Shown here piece after piece: positions 35,475-43,851 of a stretch of 64,000 bases of DNA; the stretch's first letter is position 1, and every line of letters begins with the position of its first letter. Origin of the DNA: Amphritea opalescens (lineage in GTDB: Bacteria > Pseudomonadota > Gammaproteobacteria > Pseudomonadales > Balneatricaceae); assembly GCF_003957515.1 (NCBI RefSeq), contig NZ_RQXW01000007.1, positions 173,111-237,110 on the forward strand. Reading direction: 5' to 3'. The notes beneath the pieces were generated by a model. The model was given only the letters and a program-made list of their open reading frames with translations, was not told where the DNA came from and searched no databases. The translations under genes were made by a program, and so were the position numbers.

Positions 35475-36473
35475 TTAACGATAGCCCGCTTGTTTTAATA
35501 GGGCGACCGCCAGATCACGGTAGCGACCGCTGGCTGAGATATTGTGTTGATCCTCATTAAACTTGCCGTGACGGCCGACGATGCGGGCCGGATAAACTTT
35601 TGGATTGACCGGATATTCCAGACTCAACTTGGCATATTGGGCTTGGGTTTCTTTACGGGTTAACCACTCAAGCAGATCGGTGGCGCCGGCTTTATTGGGG
35701 GCATGGGCGGTGACGGCCGCGCCGGTGATATCCACATGGACACCACTGCTATCTTGGTCAGCCCAAAATAACTTCAGTGGGGTTTCGGGGTTTTCATACT
35801 GATAGCGGGAAAAATAGTAGGCATTGACGATACTGACATCGCAGATGTTTTGCTCCAACGCGGGGAATATCTGTGCATCTTCCGCGAACGGCCGTACCGA
35901 TAGATTGTGCACCCAACCCTTCAGCGTGGATAGGGTTTTCTGTTCGCCATCTCGATCAATCATCATCGCGACCAAGGATTGGGTATAGGCTTGCTGTGAG
36001 GTGCGTAGGCAGAGGCTACCATCCCATTTCGGATCGGCTAGATCGCTAAAGCCCTTCAATTCATCCTTATCCAATGTTGCACTGTTGTAAATCAGGGTTT
36101 GTGCCCGCTTAGAGAAGCCGAACCAGTGATTATCGGGTGAGCGAAGGTGGGCCGGGATGTTATCGCTTAAGACACTTGAATCGACCGCGGCGGTTAGACC
36201 TTTCTGGCTGGCTAGCCATAATGAGGTAGCGCCGGTGGTGAGTAGTAGGTCCGCTTTGGTTTGTTCCCCTTCCGCCTCTAATCGGGTAATCAGCTCGGTA
36301 GCGGGTGCCACTAAATAACCCACCGGTGTTCCGGTTTCTGCGGAGTAACGATCCAATAATGGGGCTAAGTAGGTGGCATTTTTGGTTGAGTAAACCATGA
36401 GCTCTGGGGCTGCTTGAAGAGGAGCGCAGAGGGTTGCTAATAGTATGCTAAGAGTACGGGTTAAAAATTTCAT
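35475..36473 (-). CDS. Periplasmic iron(III)-binding protein, FbpA/FutA-like
   Basis: Solute-binding protein of ferric-iron ABC systems, 332 aa. Signal peptide MKFLTRTLSILLATLCAPLQA, then ELMVYSTKNATYLAPLLDRY typical of the family. The C-terminal NAYYFSRYQY resembles the paired-tyrosine iron ligands of FbpA-type proteins. The frame is open to 36518 but the signal peptide begins at ATG 36473. No permease or ATPase lies beside it, so the importer partner must be elsewhere. Last gene of the probable iron unit. Confidence 0.88.
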   Translation of the reverse strand: MKFLTRTLSILLATLCAPLQAAPELMVYSTKNATYLAPLLDRYSAETGTPVGYLVAPATELITRLEAEGEQTKADLLLTTGATSLWLASQKGLTAAVDSSVLSDNIPAHLRSPDNHWFGFSKRAQTLIYNSATLDKDELKGFSDLADPKWDGSLCLRTSQQAYTQSLVAMMIDRDGEQKTLSTLKGWVHNLSVRPFAEDAQIFPALEQNICDVSIVNAYYFSRYQYENPETPLKLFWADQDSSGVHVDITGAAVTAHAPNKAGATDLLEWLTRKETQAQYAKLSLEYPVNPKVYPARIVGRHGKFNEDQHNISASGRYRDLAVALLKQAGYR

Positions 36474-36499
36474 ATGTTTACCTATCAAACGAATAGAGA

Positions 36500-37186
36500 T
36501 CAGGAAGGGGTTGCCCACTGACGCAGCAAATTGTGGTAGATGCCGCTTAAATTGACGACTTCAGGATGGGAAGCGCCCAGTTCGGTGGTGAGTTTTTGTA
36601 CTGAGCTGTCCAGATCAAACAACATTTCCCGTTGCTGGCTATCCCGCACCATACTCTGTATCCAGAAAAAGGAAGCCACCCGCGCCCCACGGGTTACCGG
36701 TGACACCGAGTGCAAGCTGGTGGATGGATAAAGCACCATATCACCGGCGGCTAACTTGATCGTTTGTGTGCCGTACTGGGTTTCGATGCAGAGCTCACCG
36801 CCATCATATTCATCGGGGGCAGCGAGAAACAAGGTGGCGGAGAGGTCGGTGCGTAGGGTCAGGTTCGTACCGGGTATCTGCATCAGCGAGCCATCGATAT
36901 GCGCACCATAGGTTTCCCGTTCAGCGTAACGGTTAAATTTAGGTGGATAGATACGATCCGGCAGCGCCGCTGAGATAAAGGCGGGGGTACGGGATAACGT
37001 CCTAAGGATATGGTTGCCGAGGCTAATAGCCGGTTCCTGAGTATCGTCGAGTTGCTGATTCTGCTTGACGTTGCGGGCAATGGAACCGGCGGTGTTGACG
37101 CCGTCCTGCCAATCCGCTTGGTCTAAATGTTGGCGGAACTGTCGGACTTCGTCGGGGGTTAACACCTCGGGCAGAGTGATAAGCAT
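36500..37186 (-). CDS. piuC: PiuC-type Fe(II)/2-oxoglutarate dioxygenase (PKHD-type)
   Basis: Cytosolic 2OG dioxygenase often encoded beside TonB-dependent iron receptors. 228 aa. Iron ligands are H96 and D98 in YGAHIDGSL and H159 in [11 protein letters not shown], with R169 for 2OG. The opening [18 protein letters not shown] is typical of PiuC/PKHD hydroxylase YbiX. The substrate is not established. It sits one base after the alpha-hydroxyacid oxidase gene and 26 bp before the iron-binding protein. Confidence 0.93.
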   Translation of the reverse strand: MLITLPEVLTPDEVRQFRQHLDQADWQDGVNTAGSIARNVKQNQQLDDTQEPAISLGNHILRTLSRTPAFISAALPDRIYPPKFNRYAERETYGAHIDGSLMQIPGTNLTLRTDLSATLFLAAPDEYDGGELCIETQYGTQTIKLAAGDMVLYPSTSLHSVSPVTRGARVASFFWIQSMVRDSQQREMLFDLDSSVQKLTTELGASHPEVVNLSGIYHNLLRQWATPS

Positions 37187-37187
37187 C

Positions 37188-38312
37188 TTAGTATCCTGAT
37201 AACGTTGGCTGTAGTGCGGTTGCTCTAATCGCTGCCAGCGATGCGCAGCCCGTCATGGCCATGCACAGCTCCAGCTCTTCGCGCAGCAATTTGATCATAT
37301 GGGCCACGCCTAATGCGCCTGCCACACTGAGGCTATAGAGCTGCAGGCGGCCAATCAGCACCGCATCGGCACCTAGGGCGATCGCCTTGAAAACATCACT
37401 GCCACTGCGGATACCGCTATCAAACAGCAGCGGGAAATCATCCCCGATAGCCTGACGAATATCCGCTAAGACTGACAGACTGGCAGGGGCGCCATCGAGG
37501 GAGCGTCCGCCGTGATTAGAGACAATAATGCCCGCCGCGCCTAACGCTTTGAGTTGTTGGGCATCCTCGGGGTGCATCACCCCTTTGATGATGACCGGCA
37601 CCTGACTTTCGCTGATCAGTTGTTGTAACTGCTGCAAAGAGGGGGCGTGCTGCCGGTAATGGTTGAAAATAGCACTTTGACCGTTGCGGGGGATGGGCAC
37701 GTCAGGGTGCTGGTGAATAAGGTTGGCTGCTTTAACCGAGTCGGGTAGTTGAAAACCCGCGCGGATGGCCCGAATGCCCGGCGCCTGTACGGCAGCATCG
37801 AGGGTGACAACAATGGCCTGATAACCGGCGGCGATGGCGCGATGAACGAGGGCCGAAGTGTCCTCTGGGCGGGTTTGAAAATAGAGTTGAAACCAGCGTG
37901 CGGGATCGGCGCGTGTAGCGATCTGCTCCAAGGTGACGGATGATAGGGTGCTAGTTAGCATGCAGCTATCGGTGGCTTCAGCGGCTCGGGCGGTATCGAG
38001 CTCGCCCTGGGGGTGCACCAGTGATTGATAAGCCACCGGTGCCATAAAAATAGGGTGTTGGAAGCGCTGTCCCAACAGTTGTAGTGCGGTATTCGCGTCT
38101 TTAAGATCCGCCAGAATACGGGGTGTCATAGCCCAGTGTTGAAACGCGGCTTGGTTACTCCGCTGGGTGATATCGTGACCACTACCACCGGCAATATAGG
38201 CGAGAATATCGGCCGGAATAAAGGCCTGAGCTAAGGCTTCATAGTCCGCTGCGCAGGCGATATCCGGTGGAATATAATCCAGTGGTGCTCGATTTTTGTT
38301 GGACTTATTCAT
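37188..38312 (-). CDS. FMN-dependent alpha-hydroxyacid oxidase/dehydrogenase
   Basis: LldD/glycolate-oxidase family, oxidising a 2-hydroxy acid to a 2-oxo acid. 374 aa. It has [19 protein letters not shown] at the N-terminus, [11 protein letters not shown] (canonical WxQLY reads WFQLYF), [12 protein letters not shown], and the catalytic His/Arg in [15 protein letters not shown], then [19 protein letters not shown] for FMN phosphate. The substrate (lactate, mandelate or other) is open. Its position inside a TonB/receptor/PiuC iron unit is notable and may link it to hydroxycarboxylate iron chelates. Confidence 0.88.
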   Translation of the reverse strand: MNKSNKNRAPLDYIPPDIACAADYEALAQAFIPADILAYIAGGSGHDITQRSNQAAFQHWAMTPRILADLKDANTALQLLGQRFQHPIFMAPVAYQSLVHPQGELDTARAAEATDSCMLTSTLSSVTLEQIATRADPARWFQLYFQTRPEDTSALVHRAIAAGYQAIVVTLDAAVQAPGIRAIRAGFQLPDSVKAANLIHQHPDVPIPRNGQSAIFNHYRQHAPSLQQLQQLISESQVPVIIKGVMHPEDAQQLKALGAAGIIVSNHGGRSLDGAPASLSVLADIRQAIGDDFPLLFDSGIRSGSDVFKAIALGADAVLIGRLQLYSLSVAGALGVAHMIKLLREELELCMAMTGCASLAAIRATALQPTLSGY

Positions 38313-38383
38313 GGCTTTAATGGGATTTCTAAACGCAAATCAGGGCAGCCGAAGCCGCCCTGTGACGGATGTCCGTGACTGCT

Positions 38384-40765
38384 TTAGAAACTGTACTCCA
38401 TAGTCAGTTGTGCACTACGTTTGTCACCGATGTAAACAAATGAACCTGAACGATAGGCGGCCAGATAATAATCTTTGTTAAACAGGTTGTTAATGTTAGC
38501 ACGGAACTTAAGATCACGATTGACCTGATAAGTAGCAAAGGCATCGTACACAGTGTAGGAAGGGATGCCTAAGTCTTCATCGGCAGCGGTATCAGGCTGG
38601 CCAACATAGCGGGCACTTTCGTAAGTGGCGGTACCACCGAAAGCAAAGGCCGGTGTTGCTTGATATCGCAGCTGCAGCGACGCCGATTTATCGGCGAAGT
38701 TAGACAAGGTTTTACCTTCGTTAGATGCTGTGACTGACTCCAGTACCTCAGCATTCATGATGGCAAGGCCCGCTTGTACGCTTAAGCGATCAGTCAAGTT
38801 ACCGGCCAGTCCTAGTTCAACACCTTCAACCCGGTTTTTACCTGTGTTTAGGCTGCCTTCGGTACTGTATGAATCATCGACCGAGCCTTCTATAACATCA
38901 TGCTTGGTGATCTGGAACAGTGCTGCGGTGGCGAGCAAACGATCATCCTGTAGACGCCATTTAGTACCCAGTTCCCAGCTTTCGGTACGTTCTGGATCAC
39001 CTAACGACGGGTCGCTGTCATCAACACAGACACCGCCATAACCACAGCTGGTACCCACATCGGATTCACCGCCGTTTAGGTTGGTTGCCGTGGAATAGCT
39101 GAGATAGACATTCGCCCGAGGGGTAATATCATAGCTAGCGCCGATATGCCCGTTCCAGTAACCACCATCGTCTTTGAACTCGTACGGTACTTTTCCGTTA
39201 CCATCGCCAAAATCGAAGTTGGCAGTGTTGCTATAGTCGTAGTAATCGTGGCGAATACCACCAAAAACGGTCCATTTATCCGTCAGGTCAACGGTATCCA
39301 TTAATGATAGGGAGATGGTTTCAACATTCCAATCGGAATCCGAATCCCCTTTACTGATATCCCGTTGCATCAGGTTATTAATGTCACCCACGCTGTTGCC
39401 ACTCGCATCGATTAGGCAGTATCCACCGCCGACACCACCGCCCTTGCCGATAGTTGAACAGTTGGTCGCACCGGTGGAAGTGGTGTTATAAACCCCGTTG
39501 AGGACGCTTTGGTTGCTGTATTCGGCACCGATTACCAGTTCATGGTCTAAGCCGCCAATCTCTTGCGTGGTAAGCAAGTTTAATTGGTTGGCAAAGTATT
39601 CAACCTCTTGCCAGCCTTGGTGGTTGTTTAAACTAACAGATGAGTAACCATTGGTTTTAGCAGTGGCATCGGCATCTGTCGGATAACCTATTGTGCCGCT
39701 GGCACCGGTGGTGACATAACCATTATCGGTGGTGCCATAACGGGTCAGGTTAACGATACGGGTTTTAGGCGCGACCTCATAACCCATCCGTACGGTAAAG
39801 GTATCAACCGTTGATTCGAGGAAGTCTTCATCCTGTACATAGGCGGGAGTATCTTTTACAACCTTACCAGTATCACGGTCGATATAGGTGCCCAAGTCTG
39901 GGCTATCGGTTCCTTCAAAGTGATAGTAATCGGCGGTGATCTCTAATTTGTCGGTCGCTTGGTGGGTTAACGACAGTGCCGCACCGATACGCTCTCTGTC
40001 GGCCGGATCACGGTCAGGCACATCCTCTTCTGCATGCAGGATGTTGGCACGGAAAGCGGTGTCGTAGTTAATCACCTGGTTGGTGTCGATGGTGACTCGA
40101 TGATAGTTGTCAGTCCCAACGCCGGCAGACAGTTTAGTGAAATCATATTCGGTGCTGGCACGTTTGGTGGCGGAGTTGACGGCGCCACCGGTGGTGCCAC
40201 GACCTGCAAAGGTGGAACTCGGTCCTTTACTGATCTCGATCTGTTCTACGGCGAAACTTTCACGGGTGGTCATGCCGGGGTCACTCAAACCATCGACGAA
40301 GATATCACTACGTGCTTCATGTCCACGGATAATATAGCGATCACCGAAGGCGTTACCATTTTCACCGGTACCTAGGGTAATACCCGGTTGGCCATCAAGA
40401 ATATCCCGTAGATCGGTCCGGCCAGAATCTGTAATCTCAGACGCGGTCAAGACGGTAATGGTTTGTGGTGTTTCAGCCAAAGAGCGGGTTCGGCGAGGGT
40501 CGGATACCCGTTCCGCCAGATAAGGTGCACCGGGTACCGCATAGGGGTTAGTGTCGGGTGTCACCGATTCTTCAATTTTGAGCTTATCCAACGCAATACT
40601 GTTGTCATCTGCGGTTGCTACGTTCGCCATGAGAGCGCCCGAAATAGCCAGAGCCAGGGTGCTAGGGGCAAAGCCTGAGGTTCTACTTCGGCGTATCGAC
40701 TGCGAGGGCATGATCGCGATACCATCATTGGTTATCGCTGAATTCTTCATAGTGACGTTCTTCAT
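38384..40765 (-). CDS. TonB-dependent siderophore receptor (Fiu/PiuA-like)
   Basis: A 793 aa outer-membrane receptor, probably for catecholate-type ferric siderophores. It has an extended signal region (cleavage near ANVATA, residue 53), a TonB-box-like N-terminus, a plug domain (PQTITVLTASEITDSGRTDL, GITLGTGENG, IRGHEARSDIFVDGL, KGPSSTFAGRGTTGG) and a 22-strand barrel ending in an aromatic residue (TMEYSF). AAGGAACACC precedes ATG 40765. It lies 9 bp after tonB, so energiser and receptor are one unit. Confidence 0.93.
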   Translation of the reverse strand: MKNVTMKNSAITNDGIAIMPSQSIRRSRTSGFAPSTLALAISGALMANVATADDNSIALDKLKIEESVTPDTNPYAVPGAPYLAERVSDPRRTRSLAETPQTITVLTASEITDSGRTDLRDILDGQPGITLGTGENGNAFGDRYIIRGHEARSDIFVDGLSDPGMTTRESFAVEQIEISKGPSSTFAGRGTTGGAVNSATKRASTEYDFTKLSAGVGTDNYHRVTIDTNQVINYDTAFRANILHAEEDVPDRDPADRERIGAALSLTHQATDKLEITADYYHFEGTDSPDLGTYIDRDTGKVVKDTPAYVQDEDFLESTVDTFTVRMGYEVAPKTRIVNLTRYGTTDNGYVTTGASGTIGYPTDADATAKTNGYSSVSLNNHQGWQEVEYFANQLNLLTTQEIGGLDHELVIGAEYSNQSVLNGVYNTTSTGATNCSTIGKGGGVGGGYCLIDASGNSVGDINNLMQRDISKGDSDSDWNVETISLSLMDTVDLTDKWTVFGGIRHDYYDYSNTANFDFGDGNGKVPYEFKDDGGYWNGHIGASYDITPRANVYLSYSTATNLNGGESDVGTSCGYGGVCVDDSDPSLGDPERTESWELGTKWRLQDDRLLATAALFQITKHDVIEGSVDDSYSTEGSLNTGKNRVEGVELGLAGNLTDRLSVQAGLAIMNAEVLESVTASNEGKTLSNFADKSASLQLRYQATPAFAFGGTATYESARYVGQPDTAADEDLGIPSYTVYDAFATYQVNRDLKFRANINNLFNKDYYLAAYRSGSFVYIGDKRSAQLTMEYSF

Positions 40766-40774
40766 CGGTGTTCC

Positions 40775-41626
40775 TTAAAACAATTTGCGGGTTGGATTTA
40801 ATGAAAATTCCACGGGAAGAGTTAGCTCTAAATGACTGCTGCTTAACTCATCAGGGACCGATGCAAAGGGGCTGGAACGCACCAGCATATCAATCGCTTC
40901 CTGATCAAGGCGGGGGTCACCAGAACTGTTGATGATTTCGGATGATTCTACTTTTCCGCTCTTCCTGATAATGAATTTCACGACAACTACTCCGGTGACG
41001 CCGTCTTTTCGGGCACTACGGGGGTAGCGTTTGAAACGTGCGATTCTGGCCATTACTCGGGTCAGATAACTCTGCCGAGCAGCTGGGTTGCCGCCAGTTT
41101 CGACACGTTCGCCCACACCTGTTGCTCTTGTTTGGGATTGCGAGGGGGTCGGTTCCCGTTCTGACTCAGGGGTTGTTTCAGACTGGGTCGACACCGTCTC
41201 AGGTTTTGTTTTTTGTTTTGTTTCCGGCTTCGGCTCTGTTTTTGGCACAGGCTTCGGCTCTGGTTTTGCTGGCTGCACGGGTTTTGGTTTTGGTTTAGGC
41301 AGCGGTACGGGTTGCACTTCGCTTTTTGGTTGAGGTTGCTCCTGTTTGGGTTCGGGTTTAGATTTTGGTTCTGGTTCTGGTTCTGGTTCTGGCTCAGTTG
41401 GCTCGGCCTCCGTCATCGTTTCTTCGACAGGCGCCTCTTGTTGATCTTTTGTGGGTTGGTTGGTTTCCATGAAACTACCCGCTAGGCCAACACTCACCTG
41501 TAATCCATCCTGTCCTTCAGCGATAGCGCCTTCGGTGTCCAGTGGCTTCATCCAGATCATTAATGCGCCTAAGTGTACGGCGATGGCCGCGACGATGCTG
41601 ACGGTCACTTTACGTGTGGTGATCAT
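40775..41626 (-). CDS. tonB: TonB energy transducer
   Basis: A 283 aa inner-membrane-anchored protein. One N-terminal membrane segment (about 8-26, VSIVAAIAVHLGALMIW), a long Pro/Glu/Lys periplasmic spacer (about 75-150, EPEPEPEP then KPKPKPVQ) and a C-terminal TonB domain (about 185-283, RIARFKRYPRSARKDGVTGV, then VKFIIRKSGKVESSEI). It couples ExbBD proton flow to the receptor encoded next. Starts at ATG 41626, touching the end of exbD. Confidence 0.94.
   Translation of the reverse strand: MITTRKVTVSIVAAIAVHLGALMIWMKPLDTEGAIAEGQDGLQVSVGLAGSFMETNQPTKDQQEAPVEETMTEAEPTEPEPEPEPEPKSKPEPKQEQPQPKSEVQPVPLPKPKPKPVQPAKPEPKPVPKTEPKPETKQKTKPETVSTQSETTPESEREPTPSQSQTRATGVGERVETGGNPAARQSYLTRVMARIARFKRYPRSARKDGVTGVVVVKFIIRKSGKVESSEIINSSGDPRLDQEAIDMLVRSSPFASVPDELSSSHLELTLPVEFSLNPTRKLF
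41367..41390. repeat. Four perfect GGTTCT hexamers in tonB
   Basis: A simple sequence repeat encoding the EPEPEPEP part of the spacer. Gain or loss of units would keep frame and change TonB reach. Confidence 0.75.
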
Positions 41627-42027
41627 TAACGCTGCTCCGTCGCAATCAGCAGTGTTTTAATACCCCATTGCTGTACCGCTTGCAGGACAGGGTCGAGTGC
41701 GGAGGAGGGCAGGTCTCTATGAATATGACAAATCACGACGGTATCTGGGGTTGGCGACAGGCTGCCCATCATCGTTTGCAGATCCTGATGGCCCGGTTGA
41801 CCGTTAATGGTGTAGTCACCCGAGGCTGAGATTCTGATCTCTACTTCTGAGGTTTTTAGTTCAGCGTCACTGCTGGAAGCAGGGATCTGCAGCTGTGCGT
41901 CTTGCGCTTCAATATGACCGGCTAACATGAAGAAGATCAGTAGCAGAAAAACGATATTGATCGCCGGAATCATGCTGTTATCGAGATTGTTCCGCTGCGA
42001 GGGGCGCGGCATCGTAACGATCTTCAT
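41626..42027 (-). CDS. exbD: ExbD (second copy)
   Basis: A 133 aa single-pass inner-membrane protein with the ExbD/TolR membrane helix (MIPAINIVFLLLIFFMLAGH, about residues 19-38); the helix carries N where the usual proton-path Asp is expected, within AINIVF. The periplasmic C-domain follows. Works with ExbB to energise TonB. Overlaps the first exbD by four bases. Confidence 0.88.
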   Translation of the reverse strand: MKIVTMPRPSQRNNLDNSMIPAINIVFLLLIFFMLAGHIEAQDAQLQIPASSSDAELKTSEVEIRISASGDYTINGQPGHQDLQTMMGSLSPTPDTVVICHIHRDLPSSALDPVLQAVQQWGIKTLLIATEQR

Positions 42028-42422
42028 GGTTTCACCGACGGGCTTAAATCGAGCTGGGTAATGCCGACCGAACGCAGCCGATCGATCAGACGAATGGTCT
42101 TCTGCACCCTAACGCTTGAGACGGCGGCGAGTGTAACGGACGCTTTATTCTCGGCCATGGTATTCAGATGCTGAGCAAATGTATCAGCGTCGATAGCGTA
42201 AAGCGTACCGTCTAATTCGACGTTATTATCCGGAAGTAAGCGGATGTTATGGCTAGGGGTATCGCTGCTTTGAGTCCCCGGGGCTGATGCTTCAAGTTCT
42301 AGCTGTCTGGTCTTGCTGAAAGTAGAGGACAGCATGAAGAAGAGCAGCAGGATAAATACCACGTCGATCAGCGGCGTTATGCTGATCGATTGTGATGTGC
42401 GTGGGGTTACCTCAAGCAGCAC
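42024..42422 (-). CDS. exbD: ExbD (first copy)
   Basis: A 132 aa ExbD with ITPLIDVVFILLLFFMLSST in residues about 16-35, including the conserved membrane Asp in LIDVVF. The start is GTG 42422, overlapping the exbB end by 11 bases. The two ExbD copies are divergent; this one keeps the canonical Asp while the second has Asn there, suggesting a mixed stator. Confidence 0.88.
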   Translation of the reverse strand: MLLEVTPRTSQSISITPLIDVVFILLLFFMLSSTFSKTRQLELEASAPGTQSSDTPSHNIRLLPDNNVELDGTLYAIDADTFAQHLNTMAENKASVTLAAVSSVRVQKTIRLIDRLRSVGITQLDLSPSVKP

Positions 42423-43338
42423 GTTGATGTTCCTTAACGGCCAGTGTTACCTTGGTTTGAGATAGGGGACAAGTGAATACTTGAGTGACATAGTCATTGA
42501 TCAGAATGGCGGTACGTTCGACCTTACGTTCTAGCATACTGTGGGCAGTGGCCACCGGAATGGCGACGGCGAGTCCAACGGCGGTAGTGAGTAGCGCTTG
42601 CCAGATACCACCGGATAGCACTGAAGGGTCAACATTATTACCCGCCGCTTCCATCTGTTGGAAGGCAACGATCATACCTAGGACGGTTCCCATCAGGCCG
42701 AGTAGCGGACTTAAGCTGGCAATAACTTCCAGTGGACGAAGTAGTGCTTTGAGTTGGTTGATCAGGTGATTGGCTTGACGAGAAAGTTCTTCCTGTAAGA
42801 GGGCTTGGTCCTGCTGTTCGGTAACACCGTGCATCGCATAAGCGATGATCTTTGAAACAGGTCGATCGCTACGGAGTGATTTGACGGCACCTGCGGGGTC
42901 ATGGCGGCGCCATTTTTCTAAACTGAGGTTAATATCCGCAGTGCTTTCCGGTTTTGTTACCGCAAACTGCCAGAGTTTGAGAATAATAACGCTTAAAGAA
43001 AACACGGATAGGGCGATCAGTATCCATACCACTGGGCCGCCAACGTCGATCATTTTAATGATCGGATCGAGGTAGTGGCTGGCCAGATCTGGGCTCAGGG
43101 TTTGATCCAAATTTTGATTAATTGTTTGGTCTAGAATGTCGCTGCTGTTTGTTTGAATCGTGCTGATGTCGGCTTTGGTTTCAGCACCAGACACGCTGTT
43201 TAATGCTGTGTTTAAGTTATTTGACGCGCCGTCAGTGACCTGTGTGGTTGCAGGGTTTGTTTCAGTCGAGGTATCAGGGAGAACTTGGTTACTGAGCACG
43301 GTTTGCTCTACGGGACTGTTATCAGATGGAGTGTTCAA
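42412..43338 (-). CDS. exbB: ExbB/TolQ/MotA-family proton channel protein
   Basis: A 308 aa inner-membrane protein. Three hydrophobic segments: about 98-120 (GPVVWILIALSVFSLSVIIL), 200-222 (LEVIASLSPLLGLMGTVLGMI) and 240-265 (GIWQALLTTAVGLAVAIPVA). These are the MotA/TolQ/ExbB fold. The first 90 residues are a Ser/Thr/Asn/Gln-rich extension without homology I recognise. The start is TTG 43338; no better start is seen before the membrane domain. First gene of the iron unit, with a Fur-like box 27 bp upstream. Confidence 0.88.
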   Translation of the reverse strand: MNTPSDNSPVEQTVLSNQVLPDTSTETNPATTQVTDGASNNLNTALNSVSGAETKADISTIQTNSSDILDQTINQNLDQTLSPDLASHYLDPIIKMIDVGGPVVWILIALSVFSLSVIILKLWQFAVTKPESTADINLSLEKWRRHDPAGAVKSLRSDRPVSKIIAYAMHGVTEQQDQALLQEELSRQANHLINQLKALLRPLEVIASLSPLLGLMGTVLGMIVAFQQMEAAGNNVDPSVLSGGIWQALLTTAVGLAVAIPVATAHSMLERKVERTAILINDYVTQVFTCPLSQTKVTLAVKEHQRAA

Positions 43339-43364
43339 AGCGTAACCTAAACATTAATGGTAGT

Positions 43365-43383
43365 GAGAATGATTCGCATTATA
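43365..43383 (-). promoter_or_regulatory. Fur-box-like sequence upstream of exbB
   Basis: GAGAATGATTCGCATTATA matches 14 of 19 positions of the classical GATAATGATAATCATTATC Fur box. It lies just upstream of the exbB start, where Fur would block the whole exbB-to-iron-binding-protein unit when iron is plentiful. Confidence 0.7.
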
Positions 43384-43663
43384 AAAGTATGTCGTTTTGA
43401 TTTACAAGGCGTTTTTTGAAAAAAATGGAATTTATGGATGGATTTATTGTCGGGGGCGTTCGCCGTAATAGCTCTCTTGGCCTGAGTTTAGGTTCTTGAT
43501 GGTTGATATAAATGGGGTTGAATAGTGGTGAAAATCGAGGCTCATTCGAGTGCTAAAAAGAGCTGCTTAGCTGTTAAACTCAGCTGTTAAATTGAGGGCG
43601 CTAAAATATCAGATGCCTCGGTTTGAATAATGTCGATTAATACGGATTATGGGTTTAGAACGA

Positions 43664-43689
43664 TTCGATAGATCGGTTCGATAGAACGG
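43664..43689. repeat. 13-bp tandem direct repeat
   Basis: TTCGATAGATCGG and TTCGATAGAACGG stand back to back (one mismatch) in the 513-bp gap between exbB and the MFS gene. The gap has no coding frame that I accept. The repeat might be a protein-binding pair. Confidence 0.5.
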
Positions 43690-43709
43690 TTGAGAAAGCG
43701 TTGTCCAAG

Positions 43710-43735
43710 GCCGGAAAATCTAAGTGTTTTCCGGC
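43710..43735. repeat. Hairpin in the exbB/MFS gap
   Basis: GCCGGAAAA and TTTTCCGGC, a perfect 9-bp stem with an 8-base loop. There is no T run after it on either strand; the role is unclear. Confidence 0.5.
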
Positions 43736-43801
43736 TGTCGACAGGCGGATTGAAAGATGGAAATATCGTTAAATTATCTATATTTGAAGCTATTTTCGCT
43801 G

Positions 43802-43851
43802 ATAATGATGCTTATTGTAAATATATGTTTTTACGTGAATAGCATCATTAT
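43802..43851. repeat. Long AT-rich inverted repeat abutting the MFS stop codon
   Basis: ATAATGATGCT (43802-43812) and AGCATCATTAT (43841-43851) are perfect complements, extended inward by ATT/AAT and GTAAA/TTTAC with a bulge. The structure begins at the MFS stop and could end or protect its transcript. The left arm (from 43801) also resembles a Fur box (GATAATGAT then TTATTGTA, 14 of 19). Confidence 0.6.
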
